Counted from the first letter of the stretch, positions 22,950 to 34,908 are shown. The stretch: DNA of 64,000 nt from Marchantia polymorpha subsp. ruderalis (GCA_037833965.1 AP031352.1:724501-788500), one strand, 5' to 3'. A program made the numbers and translations. The notes: a model not told the origin generated them from the letters alone.

Positions 22950-23640
22950 TACATTGTAGATGCTCGTGAACACATGGCCTTTGGATGTATAGTATTTGTG
23001 GACTAATTACTGGCCGAGATTTCCGCCATTTCTTCTTTCAACTCGAATTGTCGTTAAGTTCGGTCTTCTCATCTGCGTTTGAATTTATAAAGAGGTCCTA
23101 AAACATCTTCACCGTTGCTTCAAATAACATGATTTTACAATGGGCTGGTATGGAATTGTGAGTATCAAAGGAACCAATATTCATGAAGTAACTCACCACA
23201 TGATCATAAGATTTGAGGAATATTTCTGGAAGACGAAATCTCCAATAATGTTATTACAAATGTTTTATCGATTGGGAGCTGACAGAATTCTATTTAAATC
23301 CTACGGTAGGCTTGGTCTCTGCAAGCTAATTGAAGATAGTAGAGAGGATGAAACCTTTTAGAGAGAATTGATTCAGTTCGAGGATGTCGATGGATCAAAC
23401 TTTATCATGGACAGATGATACCGTAGAAGTTGACGAACATATACCACAGAATAATGGATGATTGTAACAACTTTCAAGACATAAGTTTACATTCATGTCA
23501 GAGTTCTTCGTTTGTTGATGTCAATGTCTCCTAACCAAGACTGGCTGAGGGCATTAGAATCTTATGGGACTTACAATTCAGCTGAAACCGGGCATCTCAC
23601 TAGGCTCCAGTAGGTTTTCTCCACTTTATTCAGCATCAAA
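22950..23640. other. non-coding interval after beta-tubulin
   Basis: Only short chance ORFs are present. One 73-codon frame (23,140-23,361) has no recognisable feature. Confidence 0.4.
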
Positions 23641-25520
23641 GTTGCAATAGTATTCATGAATTCACATTTTCCACAATGTACTATTTTTCATGAGATACTT
23701 CTGGAATATGTCCGGCACATGTCGGAATGAAGTTTCTTTGCTGTACATAACTACTGCTGCGCAATCGCATCGGTCTGTTTGGACAAAACAAAGTTTCATC
23801 AACATGTGTTGATAAGACTGATGCGGATTGAATGTCATATTTCAAAAGTTCTGTTGTAATTTCGAAGCAAGGGCTGCATAGAGGCCGTGATGAGAATATG
23901 TGCTGCCACATATTTCATTTAAGGTATTCTGCAGCGTTCATAACTCAGAGTGTGGTAGATCACACATTTGAAACATTCGGATTGGGCTAGTTTTTGCTAA
24001 ATTTGTACAAATTTTGTGCGAAATTTTGCTGAATAATATATACATACAACCAAAAAATACTTCGATTCCAATTTTCACATCACGTAGTAACAATCAGTAT
24101 TCCATCTTTTGACAATGATGATGTAGATTTTGCAAGACAATCTTTGGCACCCCAAACCCAGATCATCCTCGTCAGAAGTTTACAATCTTTGGCAATCGTG
24201 GATAAACGATCCACCTGTTTCCTGCTCTTGGTCGCTTTCTCGCTTCAGAAACTATTTTTAATTCAGAAGTCTTGTTCAGGTTGAATATATTGAGCGACTT
24301 CAAAATGACTATGTTGATTTTCCTGCCCAATGGCAACACTATCTGCCGTATCCAGAAGTACCCACACTAACACTTACCTACTTTTTCCTACAACTAAGTT
24401 CCGGCTGTGACAGATCCTACCCGAATTTCTCAACATAAAATACAATATCACACGTCAACTTTCTACCCTAAACCGCCGGTTCTTAGAAAATTTAGTATTT
24501 TCCAAGATGCATCCCGTTGGAAAATTTCAGAGAAATGCATAAGAGTAAGGTCACATTGTTCGGATTATGGAATAAAAGTAGCTTATAGTAAACGTAAAAA
24601 CTTTTAGTATTTGTGCAGCTTCACACGTCAAGTTTCACCCGACTTCTGTAGTAGCCACAATAATGTGCATGTTTTGCAGGAAACCCGATTTAGTTCAGAA
24701 GGAACCGCCTCTTTCTGTCAAAAGCGAAAGAATTTTGAATATACTGAGACCATGTAAATTTTCATCTACTATCCAGCATTGTTATATAGACAAAAACATT
24801 TCTGTACACACGTCCCATGTGTCACAATTGTTCTGCTGATGTCTATTACATAAATTGCCTTCCTCTCCTGTGTGTTTGCATATGATAATGTATGGATTTA
24901 ATTGCATGGGTCTTTCATGATAGTGTGATTTGGGTATACACAGAGTTGAAGAAACTTCCTTATATTGTCAACTTTCAATAACTTTCTGATTCTAACATGG
25001 TTACCACAAGAAAATTTGGCCAAGACAAAGAGATGTTTTGGATAGTTTGTCTATGATTGCCAAAGATAGTCACCCAAAACCTTCGTTCCTTTGTTGCAAA
25101 CATTGTTTTTAGCAAATTCAGCGTAATGTACAGCGTAAAAAGACACACAATTTCCATCTAATATGTGATCAGCTACACTAAGCTAGAAAAGTTCCAATTG
25201 CCAGAGATGGGAATATGTGGCAGAACGTGCTGGCACTTCACTTGGTTTGATATTACAACGGAGCTTTTGAAAGATGACAAATTCAGAGTCAGATCCCATG
25301 TTGACAATTTAGTTCTGACCGTATTCTTCCTTCTATCCAATCTGAAATCAATTACTCTGCAATTATATACAGTAAAGATACCCATTACGTAACGACATGA
25401 GCCGGACATATTCAAGAAGTATCCTGTAATCAATAATATTTTGTAAGATCTGTTCGAATTCATGGAAAAACTATTGCAATTTTGAAACTGGATAAAGTGA
25501 AAAAAAGCGCTGGAGCCTAG
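23640..25520. repeat. large diverged inverted repeat
   Basis: The arm at about 23,640-24,330, read on the minus strand, matches the arm at about 24,900-25,510 on the plus strand, in the same order of blocks. Examples are ttacaac(a/g)ga(a)cttttgaaa, gccggacatattc, gaattcatg and, on the Q side, atctttggcaatc. Identity is imperfect, so the copies are old. Short ORFs inside share the peptide ITTELLK because of this homology, not because they are genes. The centre (about 24,330-24,900) holds nothing I recognise. Confidence 0.65.
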
Positions 25521-25792
25521 CAAGATGCCCGGTTTAAACTTAAGTGGGTCTGACCGAAAACTTCCTTATGTACAGCGTGAGCTATCAATGCTCCATATAC
25601 AGACGAAAGAAAGCAGACGAAGATGATCATCACTCGCCCCAGAATTCTCCGTTTTCAATTCACCCGCCGTGACCACTTGCTGACAAGCCCAACTTTTCAC
25701 TGCAATCCATGCTGCTTCTCCTGCTGTCTGGAAACCCCAACCCTCTGTCTTCTCCACCACCATCTCTCCCAGAGACGTAGACAAACCTTCAG

Positions 25793-25950
25793 CTACACTT
25801 TGTACATGGCAGCGGCCACTGCTCTCGCCACCAGCTTCTTCAGCACCTCTCTGGGTAGAGCCCCGAGTTTTGCAGCTTCTAGGTCGTGCTTTTGTTGTTG
25901 AATCCACTCATCGAATGCCTTAATGACCTCAGTCGCCCACTCTCCGGCGA
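25793..25950 (-). pseudogene. short protein-like fragment downstream of the DUF3455 gene
   Basis: On the minus strand a 52-codon frame reads as a helical, charged peptide with VAGEWATEVIKAFDEWIQQ and GALPREVLKKLVARAVAAA, ending TAG at 25,793. It starts just after the stop of the DUF3455 gene in a different frame. It may be a remnant exon of another gene, a decayed copy, or a chance ORF in the 3' UTR. No family recognised. Confidence 0.25.
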
Positions 25951-25968
25951 CTCATGACACTCATTCGT

Positions 25969-26844
25969 CTACATCTGCTTGTAGAACACATAGAACGATG
26001 TGTACGACGAGCTAAAGGTAGCATTAATATCCGTAGGCGCAGTCGAAGTAGGCAGACCGTTCTTTGTGAACAGCCTTTGAACGTAGGTCACATCGCCAAA
26101 TAACCCACTGCATTCACATCCACAACATGGTGCCACATTTGCACCTCAGCTCTTCCTGCCCCGTGAATGCAATTGCAGTCACAGGCTGACTCGAGTCACA
26201 AGCTAAGGAGGAAACTTTGGTAGAATCCTAGTAAACGGACATGCCCAATTTACAAATCTTAGATTCGACCCACATTAAGGCATCAATCTGAAAATTTGCT
26301 CGAGCGCTGGGATTTCTTTCTCGAACATTTGACACAAACTCACGGTGGTGGAACTGATCAAACATGCAGAGGCAATTGGTGGGGGATTGAAGGGTCAGAC
26401 TCACCAGGAGCCTTGGGAATTGGTAGCCTCCAGCAGTACCCAGGGGATGTTATTGTTTTGAACCGGCGCGGTGAAGACGCGCTTGGCGGTGACAAGACTT
26501 CGAGGGCACGGTGTCTTCCAGGAAGGCTGGCCACCCTTGGGGTCAGCGTGCGGCAGGTAGAAGTGGACGCCAATATTCTCGAAGCGCGAATTGAAGAGCT
26601 CAGCGGTGGCGCTCGTCAGCACCCATGCCGTGCCGTTGGCGGTGTAATGCTGAGCACCCAGTCCGAAAAGCTGAGCGATGGGCACATTGCCCTGCGGAGG
26701 AATGAGCTCCGGGTCCAAATTGCTGGGAACGTTTACGGACTGCGCATCCTCTGCTGTGAAGAATCTGGTACACGCTCCATTGGCGCTCGATATCACCAGA
26801 GCCGCCAGCAAGCTCAGTGAAACCAGCGCGCTCGAGCTCGTCAT
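25969..26844 (-). CDS. secreted DUF3455 family protein, 2 exons, 192 aa
   Basis: Exon 1 is 26,844-26,405 and exon 2 is 26,107-25,969; the 297-base intron has GT-AG ends and the junction keeps the frame (QGS-C-GLFGDVTYVQRL). The N-terminus (TSSSALVSLSLLAALVISSANG) is a clear signal peptide, so the protein is likely secreted. The body has DUF3455 hallmarks: a GxxxxAQLFGLGAQHYTANG strand pair, AELF, an IPWVLLEA strand near residue 135, then FGDVTYVQRL and a C-terminal SSSYTSFYVFY before KQM and stop. DUF3455 has no known biochemical function that I can state; members occur in plants, fungi and bacteria. Two Cys in the mature N-terminal half may form a disulfide. Length is near the family norm, so the gene looks intact. 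Confidence 0.8.
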
Positions 26845-28620
26845 GGCTGCGAGTATGAGATGTCGTCAAGTTCTTCCCTGTGAGTGATTGGTGGCAAATT
26901 CGAAAATCCTCACTCCAGTTTGCCGAACGATGTATAGACTGTGCTCGAATGTCCTAATCAGACAGTGACTTTTATTACGTTTTTTCTTGAAAACTTTGAA
27001 GGGCAAAACTGAAGTTGGCAAAGGCAGTGCAGCACCCAGAGAGGAACCAACTGGTGACGGCTTCCCATTGAATGAAAGCATAGACACCTGGAGCTAGTTG
27101 AACCTTTTCGATCAATAGTGACCTCTGTTGCAGCGCTCTAGGGATGAAGGGCGGATGTAGAATAGACAAAGAGAAATTTTCATCCATACTTCCCATGGCC
27201 AAGCCTCTTAGGTATGATCTCCCCATAGAGTAGATAAACCTCGCAGGGCGACGACTGTGTCGTCGCTTTGAGCTGCTCACTGTCAGCTACAAGTGGTAAA
27301 AAACCTCACGGAACTTACACGAGAATTTAACGCGTCATAGCACGATTTACGATTTCATAGAAGTCAATCATGTGCAGCTCTTCTGATCAGTAGACGGCGG
27401 ATGACGCAGAGATTTCTTAATGGGCATAAAACTTAGAAATCCTTTGTCTCGTTGAAGGTTATGAATTGCAGAGAATACGAGTGTCAGTTTGAATAGTCAT
27501 AGATTTTGCGACCAAAAGACTCGGTAAGTAAGTCAACGTAGAGTCGTATGTGCCGTATATTCGGCTTGGTGCAAATTCTTGTACCCTGATCCTGTAAAAG
27601 TAACAATGATACAACTTTATATCATGTGACTATTGAACACTTCTCTAATAATCTTATCTCACTCTGTAGAGATATTTGTTTTTATTAGTTATTAAACATT
27701 GTTAAAACAATGGACAGTTTCATAATGGACAGTTTCATAATACTTGTTTTGAACACTGTCAGTACGACATTTGAGCGAAGCCGGCTCTTGGATATTTGCA
27801 TCACATTCTTCCTGCAAGGCTCTTTCTCCTTCAAATATTCGCCATATCTCTTACAGTCGAATGGGTCCTTCAAAACAAAAAGCAGATCTCTAATTCAATT
27901 ATCCGGATCCTGTAACATCTTCATTTCATATTATTTTTGGACAGGACAGAAATTGGATGGAGTAGATACAATCTCAGACCAAGGTCGCCTTAAGTTTCTC
28001 CAGACCTTGTGCAGGCCTCAAGATTTGGTCCAGGCAGTGATAAAGTAAAATCTGATGCTTGGAAACGTGGAGGGAGGTGGAAGAATCCTTTCAGACAAGC
28101 TAACAATAACCTCTTTCTCGAAGGGAGAAACAACACCTGTGGAAGAGGGTCAAGGTTGTGAGGACAAATTTGAAACCTGCGACCAGGACGCTGTTCACGT
28201 ATTTGGGTACTGGATGGACACGCCTACCTGTGAGGTCAACGGGTATTCTGATTGCAGATTAAGTATTATTCTTTGTGCCAGTATGTCTGACCAAAGTGCT
28301 AGCTTCATTATTTCTATGCGACGAAGTCTCGTATTTCAACGGCGACAGTCCTATCACAGCAGCTTTAGTAGACGCTCTCGGCTTCCAGAGTAACATTGGC
28401 ACCTGGGTTCGATGGAACCTTTGGGAGATGGCGAAAGCGTTTATTGTGATTGTGTAGTGTACATGCTTAATCAAATGTTCGGTTGTCTGGTACGATCCAT
28501 CCCTCTCCTCTTGTTTCTTTGGGAATTGTGTCTCAGTGGAAACAGAAGTTTTATGTGTATACTATGATTTTCTCGGATCATGATGCACATATGGTTCATG
28601 TTAGAAGGCCTTAGCTTCAT
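26845..28620. other. intergenic interval between the DUF3455 gene and the LINE
   Basis: A CTATACAT-like box near 26,931 (on the minus strand) could serve the DUF3455 gene. A direct repeat of ataatggacagtttcat occurs at about 27,708-27,740. ORFs up to 112 codons occur but have no protein-like pattern. Confidence 0.35.
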
Positions 28621-28660
28621 GAGTTTAGGGGTTTGACTTTGAACGGATATTATTGAGTTT

Positions 28661-29155
28661 AGGGGTTTGAGCATGAATCTTGCGGAGTCGATATCTTCTT
28701 GCTGGAGTGTCAACAGGAGCTCAGATTTGGTGGGCTTGTTCACGACGGTCGGGCGCACATACTTGCAAATTTACAACCTCAACGTAGCTGCTGTCAAGAA
28801 GTTGTCATTTCGAAACTTTGAGTTCAGGGGTTTGAGTATGAATCTTGCGGGAGCCATATCTTCTTACTGGAGTATCAACAGGAGTTGAGATTTGATGTGC
28901 TTGTTCACAACGGCCTGGCGCACATAATTGCAAATTTTCAGCCTCAACGGAGCTGCTGTCAAGAAGTTGTCATTTCGAAACTTTGAGTTTAGGGGTTTGA
29001 GCATGAATCTTGCGGGGGCCATATCTTCTTGCTCAAGTGTCAACAGGAGCTGAGATTTGATGGGCTTGTTCACAACGGCCGGGCGCACATACCTGCAAAT
29101 TTTCAGCCTCAACGGAGCTGCTGTCAAGAAGTTGTCATTTTGAAACTTTGAGTTT
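28661..29155 (+). repeat. three 165-bp tandem monomers at the LINE 5' end
   Basis: The unit starting aggggtttgagcatgaatct occurs at 28,661, 28,826 and 28,991, exactly 165 bases apart, with high similarity. A partial unit precedes it (28,621). Because 165 is a multiple of three, long minus-strand frames arise and should not be read as genes. Tandem 5' monomers carry the promoter in some mammalian L1 families; a similar role is inferred here. Confidence 0.9.
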
Positions 29156-29181
29156 GTGTAACATCTTGCAAAGTTGAGTTC

Positions 29182-29919
29182 ATGATGGATTTTGAAAACA
29201 AACTTCTCAATCTCGTGCAAACGGTTTTGGAGGAAATGAAAGTGCTACGCCAAGAATTCAAGGCACAAAATGTTGACTTGGCTGCTGCAAAAAATGAAAT
29301 CCGGGAGTTGAAGATTTCTCACAAAAGTTTTGAGAAGATCATGCTCCAAATCTCTGGATCTGTTGAGGACATTCAAGACAATGTTGGTTCTCAAGCTTCT
29401 ACTGTTACTACTCCTGCTTTGCATGAAGTGGTTGAAACTGTAAAGGTGATAATGAAGTCCTATGCTGAAGCTACCAAGTCTGCTCATATCTCTTTCTGTC
29501 GAGAGCAAGAGATTGAAAAGACTAATCAATTTGCTCGTATGAAGAATGTGAGGATTTCGGATCTACCTGAATCTGAGAAGGAAGAGGTGAAGAGTGTGGT
29601 CACCAAGTTCTTGACTGAAACACTTGATGTTCCTAATCCGGATTTGGCTCAAGCTTATCGTATTGGCAACAAAGGCGCACAACCTCGTGCCATTATTGTT
29701 AAGTTTGTGGATCAAGCTAAACGTGATATGGCTTTAGCTAACAAGGCCATTCTCAAGGGATGGAGGATTTGGTTAGATCCAGATCTTACACCTCTTCAAG
29801 TTGAAACAAGGAGGAAGGAGCTTGCAAAAGTCAAAGAAGCTCAAGATGCAGGTTTTGTAGCTTATCTACGTGATAATCAAGCTATTATCACCAAGAGGAG
29901 GAGACAATCATCAACCTAG
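29182..29919 (+). CDS. LINE ORF1 protein, 245 aa
   Basis: An ATG at 29,182 (a second at 29,185) opens 245 codons to a TAG at 29,917. The N-terminal quarter is coiled coil (LLNLVQTVLEEMKVLRQEFK onward). A central RRM-like region includes MKNVRISDLPESEKEEVKSV and ARAIIVKF-type strands (PRAIIVKFVDQAKRDMA). The C-terminal part is basic (ITKRRRQSST). This is the L1 ORF1 plan: an RNA-binding chaperone that coats element RNA. The frame looks intact. It is in the same reading frame as ORF2, separated from it by a single stop codon. Confidence 0.75.
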   Translation: MMDFENKLLNLVQTVLEEMKVLRQEFKAQNVDLAAAKNEIRELKISHKSFEKIMLQISGSVEDIQDNVGSQASTVTTPALHEVVETVKVIMKSYAEATKSAHISFCREQEIEKTNQFARMKNVRISDLPESEKEEVKSVVTKFLTETLDVPNPDLAQAYRIGNKGAQPRAIIVKFVDQAKRDMALANKAILKGWRIWLDPDLTPLQVETRRKELAKVKEAQDAGFVAYLRDNQAIITKRRRQSST

Positions 29920-32900
29920 CAATCCAAGAGGTTGAGGGTGTTGATATGGAACATAAGAGTCCTATCTACAACTAAGTATGTGATTGCGCATCCGATTTGG
30001 AAGATGGCGGACATCCTCAACATTGTTGAGACTTGGGAGCATGAAAGTAATGTTATTGGAGAGATACAAGAGTTTACTCTGGTGGGATCTACTTGGAACC
30101 ATAGAAATGGACGAGCAGGAAGAGGCTTTGGAGTCATTGCTACTTTCATCAGATCTGAACTTCTTCCTATGATACATTTGGAAAGCCAAGATATTGGGAA
30201 ACAATATCATTGACTTCGTCTTGGATTGATTGGAGGATCTTACAGTTATTTGGCAGTTTGTTACTTTGCACCATTATTCATGCAGATCTACTCCACAAGC
30301 ACTTGCAATCGAAGTCAACCATTCTATCGGCTCATAGGAGATGTTCTCAAATATCAAGACAAAGGTGAAGTTTTTCTTGTTGGAGACTTCAATGCCCGCA
30401 TACGTTCCGCTCAATTTACACAATTTGATAGTTATTTGTCTTCTCACTCTTTTGAAGAAAGTAGAGATAGTTTGTGGTCTAGAGTCTTTTGTGATTCTTG
30501 TACAAATGATTTGACTGAGCATTTCTTGACTTTTAGAGTCATTTGTAATCTGAAAGTTCTCAATGGTGTTTCTTTCTTTCCCAACTCTCACTCCAATACA
30601 TGTTTTTCCTCTAGTGGTCTTAGCACTATAGATTATCTTTTGTCCTCTGCCACTAATAGTTCATTTATCTCAGCGTTTGATATTCTAGAGCCTCAACCAG
30701 AATCAGATCATACACCTCTTTTATTTACTCTTTTGTTGTCAACGTCAATCCCTCTCCCTACATGTCACTATGTTTCTACTTCCCCCAAGTTTTGTTTAGA
30801 TACTAGTAAGAAGCAACTTTATAGTGAACATTTCCAAGACCTCTTGACTTGTACTACTTGGAGCCTTGATCCACATACATCTAGTTTGCAACTAACTGAG
30901 TTGCTCCAAAACTCTGCTTCTAAGTTCTTTTTGAGACATAAGACCAAGAGAGCTAGAGGTCTTCCTTGCAATGGATGGTTTGACTTTGATTGCAAGCAAG
31001 CGAGTGCGAGATCACTTGATAAATCCTTGGATCTTCACAATCGGTTGATTATGACAAAACTTTACAAAGACTTGGTGAAGTCCAAGAAACGAGCATTTTT
31101 GAGGCAGAAGCAAGAGTGTTTGACAAAGGAGCTCTTGGAGAATCCCAAATCCTTTTGGAGGCGGTTGGCAGTACGATCTTCTAAACCTACTCTTGATCCC
31201 AAGTCTTTGATTTCTTTTGTTGAAAAGCTTTATTTTTTTCTCAATGTTGCATCTATGCCATATTGTGAAGGAAATCCAGGCTTATTTTCAGAAGTTGAAG
31301 TGATGACTCAACTCAGACAATTGGCAAATGGTAAATGTGAGAATTTGGATGGACTTTCCATTGAACTTATCAAGTGGGGAGGAGATGCTATTGGGCCTAT
31401 ACTCACAAAAGTGTTAGAGGATGCTGCTATTCATGGCTTTCCTTCATCTTGGTCTCTACGGAAGATTGTTCCTATTCACAAATCTGGGAGCAAGACCTTG
31501 GTGACAAACTATCGCATTATCATGGTGGGTAGTATTTTTGCCAAGTTATTTGGGAAATTGGTGGAGTCAAAGTTGAACACATGGGCTGAATCTTGTCAGA
31601 AGAGAGCGTGGTTCCAAGCTGGTTTTCGTCCTACATTCAACACTATAGACCATATCTTGGTTTTACGTGTTCTATGGAAGAAATCCAAGGGTAATGGAAA
31701 AGCTTTGTTTTGTGCCTTCATTGATTTCAAGAAAGCTTTTGACACAGTACCTTGTGAGCTTTTATGGCAAAGATTGCAAACCATTGGAGTACCATCAAAT
31801 CTCTTAGCAGCGGTGGCTACATTATACGACTCAGTTCGGGCCAAGATCAACACTTCTCAAACCGAAGAGATTATCAGCACCATTGGAGTCATTCAAGGTT
31901 GTCCTCTCTCTCCTACTCTCTTTGAAGTTTTCATAGATGATATAGAAAGGTGGTTGGAGGATTGTGATAGCGAAGGTGCTAAACTTGGAGGCTTTGTCAT
32001 CAAAGCTCTTTTGTATGCAGATGATGTCATATTACTAGCACGTGATGCCACTAGTTTACAGAAACACCTTGACACTTTGGCTAGCTTTTGTACTCAAAAT
32101 CAGATGGAAGTCAATTTGAAGAAGTCCAAAGTCATTCTTGTGGGCACTAGATCCAAGCTCTCTTTCTATTACAAAGGATTAGAGTTGGAACAAGTGAAAA
32201 GTTACAAATATTTGGGCATTGATTTCTCATCTGATTATAGTTGGGCACTTTGTGTGCAAAAGAGGGTAGAAGTTGGTTTCAAAGCTCTATATTCATTGCT
32301 AAATAGATGTAGAGGAGCTCATCTAGTGTCTTAAAGTCTTAGGAAATTCTTATTCAGGAGCTTAGTGTTTCCCGTTATCTTATATGGAACACAGGTTCTG
32401 GTTGTAAGAAGACAGGTTGGAAGCGTTTGGAGAGGGTGCAAAAAATCTTCTTACAATAAGAATTGGGTGTGAGGACCCAAACTTCTTATGCAATTCTTCT
32501 TGCGGAAACAGGTTGTCTACCTCTTGAGGCTGAAGTTCTCTTTCTAAGTATCACTTACGTCAAAAGAGTGAGATCTCTTGATGCTTCTCGACTTCCTCTT
32601 GAAGCTTTGCGTGCCACACGTCCCAAGGGTTGGTTTGCAGATGTGGTGACTTGGTCTTTGAGGTGGAATGTGACGGAACTCGATTGGGAGTTGCAACCTA
32701 TTGCCCTACGCGAGCGTATTAAGGAGGAATTTCTCAGCATTATGTGGAGCAGACGAGGCACCAAGATGCAGTTTTATCAACTTCATGTGAATCCTATGCT
32801 TGTTTATTGTGAGCAAGGATACTTACTTGCAGAGATATCTACTTCTTTACGTCATATTATTGCTAGACATAGAACAGTATCTCATAGTCTTGGGATTGAA

Positions 32901-33137
32901 GAAGGGCGTTGGTTGAACATTGATATGAGTGAACGTATTTGTATGCTATGTGATGGAAAAAAAGTTGAGGATGAAGAGCATGTATTTCTTACTTGTATTA
33001 GGTATGTAGAGATTAGAGTGGCTCATAAAGTTGTTGATGAGAATTTTTATTCTTTGCTTCAGTTTGAACCTTATGATTTAGGTTGTTACATTAGGGATGT
33101 TATTAGTTACCGTTCTAGTGCTTTAGACACTAGCTAG
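29920..33137 (+). pseudogene. LINE ORF2: APE endonuclease, reverse transcriptase, CCHC; disrupted
   Basis: Endonuclease motifs: LIWNIRVL at the start, VETW, VGDFNARI, STIDYLL and SDHTPL (about 29,940-30,730). RT motifs: IVPIHKSG, FIDFKKAFDTV, IQGCPLSPTLF and LLYADDVILLA (about 31,440-32,040). The C-terminal zinc motif is CMLCDGKKVEDEEHVFLTC (about 32,941-32,995). No ATG precedes LIWNIR; translation would need read-through or re-initiation after ORF1. In-frame stops occur at about 30,211 (TGA), 32,332 (TAA) and 32,457 (TAA), with a frame change between the last two at about 32,400-32,425. The protein made target-primed reverse transcription possible in the intact ancestor. Confidence 0.85.
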
Positions 33138-33240
33138 GGGTTTCTTTTGGTTCTCTCCTTGTTTGGAGTTGGATTCTTTGTGTTGTGTTATTTAGCCTTT
33201 TGACCCTTTGGGTCCATCGGGCTTGATTTATTTACCATTA

Positions 33241-34460
33241 CCATGCGCTCATGCCTTTCGGTCAATCCGCTCAATATTTATTCCAAAACTGCATCTGGTC
33301 TAAATACAGGTTTGCTGCTCTTGAAAATGAATCAATCAGCCTTCAATGACCCCTCATGTTGTTTTGATCATGACAAGGCAGCTCTGGCCACCTTTATTGG
33401 TACATCAAGGATTCGCTGATTCTAAGTGTTTTATATCTCAATCAGCTCCAAACGCATTCATTCAAATCCTTGGCGTCCTGTCCTTGTTTTATCGATTGGC
33501 TTTATCATAAAGCGTTTATGTGATGTTTTGGTTATACATCTCCATTAGTTCTAGATACGCTTTGCAACTATCATCAATCTATTATCATTGCTTTCTTCGG
33601 TTCTAATTGTAAAATTGCTTTACATCCCTTGACCTAACTTGTATGGTTTTAACTCCTCTTGTTGATATCAAGGTTTCTGGTTTATACCCTGATAAGGTTT
33701 GCGAGGGATAGTGTTATACGCAAGCATTACATATATTATGCAGGTAACTTGATGGCTTTACAACAAGAGATTATTTGGTCATTATTTCATTATCATAAAT
33801 TGGTCGCAGAGCCTGAGATTACGAGATTCGTAAATCCTTTGACACCCTTTGCCTTTGTCAAAGACACTATTTTGACTCCCGCGTTAGTTACTCGTGCTCC
33901 TACATTGAGTGTCACATCATGATTGAATATCACCTAAGGTGCTAGATATTAGTAGAATGTCGGAGATAAGGAAAGACACATCGAATAGTTTCTCCAATAA
34001 TATTTGCGGAGATTTGTTTCGCTTGACTTATGTTACCATCATTCTTTAGATTCAATTATCTTTCAAGGAGCACATTAAAATTCCACGGTAAATTTCGTAG
34101 TTTAAGTGAAAAACCTCTCATCACTTTTGGGATAGAAGGTTCTTCACCTCTTTTTTTATTTAATATGTATGTGGGCGATAAAATCGCTCTTCATAGCGTT
34201 TCGTGCTCAATTATATATGTAACGAGTAACATAATGTATGAGAACTACAAGTAAGATTGGTTTTTATACACTTTTCAATTTTGGCATGTGCTACATATAT
34301 TGTTTACGCTCAAAGAACATTGTTATTGCCTTTGGTCACATAGTTATCCAACAAGAAGCCGTTGGGCTTAGGACTAAAATATCAAAATGCAAGATCTGAT
34401 CCTTATTGCAGATTACTACTGATTTTACTGTTGCGTTGAATCCCTCAAGATGAACTTAGG
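33241..34460. other. intergenic, no gene seen
   Basis: Mixed to AT-rich DNA with short ORFs only. I see no repeat structure of note until the direct repeat at 34,470. Confidence 0.4.
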
Positions 34461-34469
34461 ACTTTTGGA

Positions 34470-34532
34470 TTTTCATTGACATGACATGCGAAGTGAATGA
34501 GAATCTCATGTCTTTTCATTGACATGACATGC
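34470..34532. repeat. 20-bp direct repeat next to the palindrome
   Basis: ttttcattgacatgacatgc occurs at 34,470-34,489 and again at 34,513-34,532, two bases before the left arm of the palindrome. Confidence 0.9.
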
Positions 34533-34534
34533 AA

Positions 34535-34598
34535 ATAATGTGATAGCTCATTAGCTTGCAGAAGATATCTTTTGCAAGCTAATGAGCTATCACATTAT
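34535..34598. repeat. 64-bp near-perfect palindrome
   Basis: The left arm 34,535-34,560 and right arm 34,573-34,598 are exact reverse complements over 26 bases. The 12 bases between them contain the palindrome aagatatctt, so the whole 64 bases are self-complementary except for one G/T position, which would still pair as G-U in RNA. Confidence 0.95.
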
Positions 34599-34908
34599 GC
34601 TCAAGAATTCTGCCGAGTCCATTATAGTAGCAGCGAATGGTGAATATGAGCTCTCTTGTGAGTATGTTCGTTCATGTTTCGTGCTTTTGGGGAAGGTTTC
34701 GAAGTTCAAGAAGGACGGTAACCTGGATCGACTACGAGAAGTTTCATGATTTTGGTATACGTACGTATACGTTGTCTTTCCAGATTTACGGGGATTCTCT
34801 CATCTATATTCCTTTCATCTTTCCGTAAGCCAGAGTAACTCTGTGACTTTTTTAGCTCTTACTCCCGACAACAGATAGCTGACGTCACAAGTTTTAATCA
34901 GAATCAGA

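Larger units (their letters stand above)
28621..33240 (+). mobile_element. L1-type LINE retrotransposon, nearly full length, inactive
   Basis: A non-LTR retrotransposon with 5' tandem monomers, ORF1, then ORF2 with APE endonuclease, reverse transcriptase and a C-terminal CCHC motif. The 3' end is uncertain: I see no poly(A) tail and set it near 33,240, where coding-derived and LINE-like 3' sequence stops. I could not find target-site duplications. ORF2 carries stop codons at about 30,211, 32,332 and 32,457 and a frameshift at about 32,400-32,425, so this copy is not active. The few lesions in more than 4 kb suggest a fairly recent insertion. Confidence 0.85.

Noticed and set aside
23681-25392. 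Two short ORFs sharing the peptide ITTELLK
   Set aside because: The similarity is explained by the non-coding inverted repeat; neither frame is otherwise protein-like.
26975-27280. Minus-strand ORF of about 100 codons upstream of the DUF3455 gene
   Set aside because: No family features; it probably lies in the promoter and flank of that gene.
28864-29220. Minus-strand ORF of 118 codons across the LINE 5' monomers
   Set aside because: It exists only because the tandem unit length (165) is divisible by three; the repeated peptide follows the DNA repeat.
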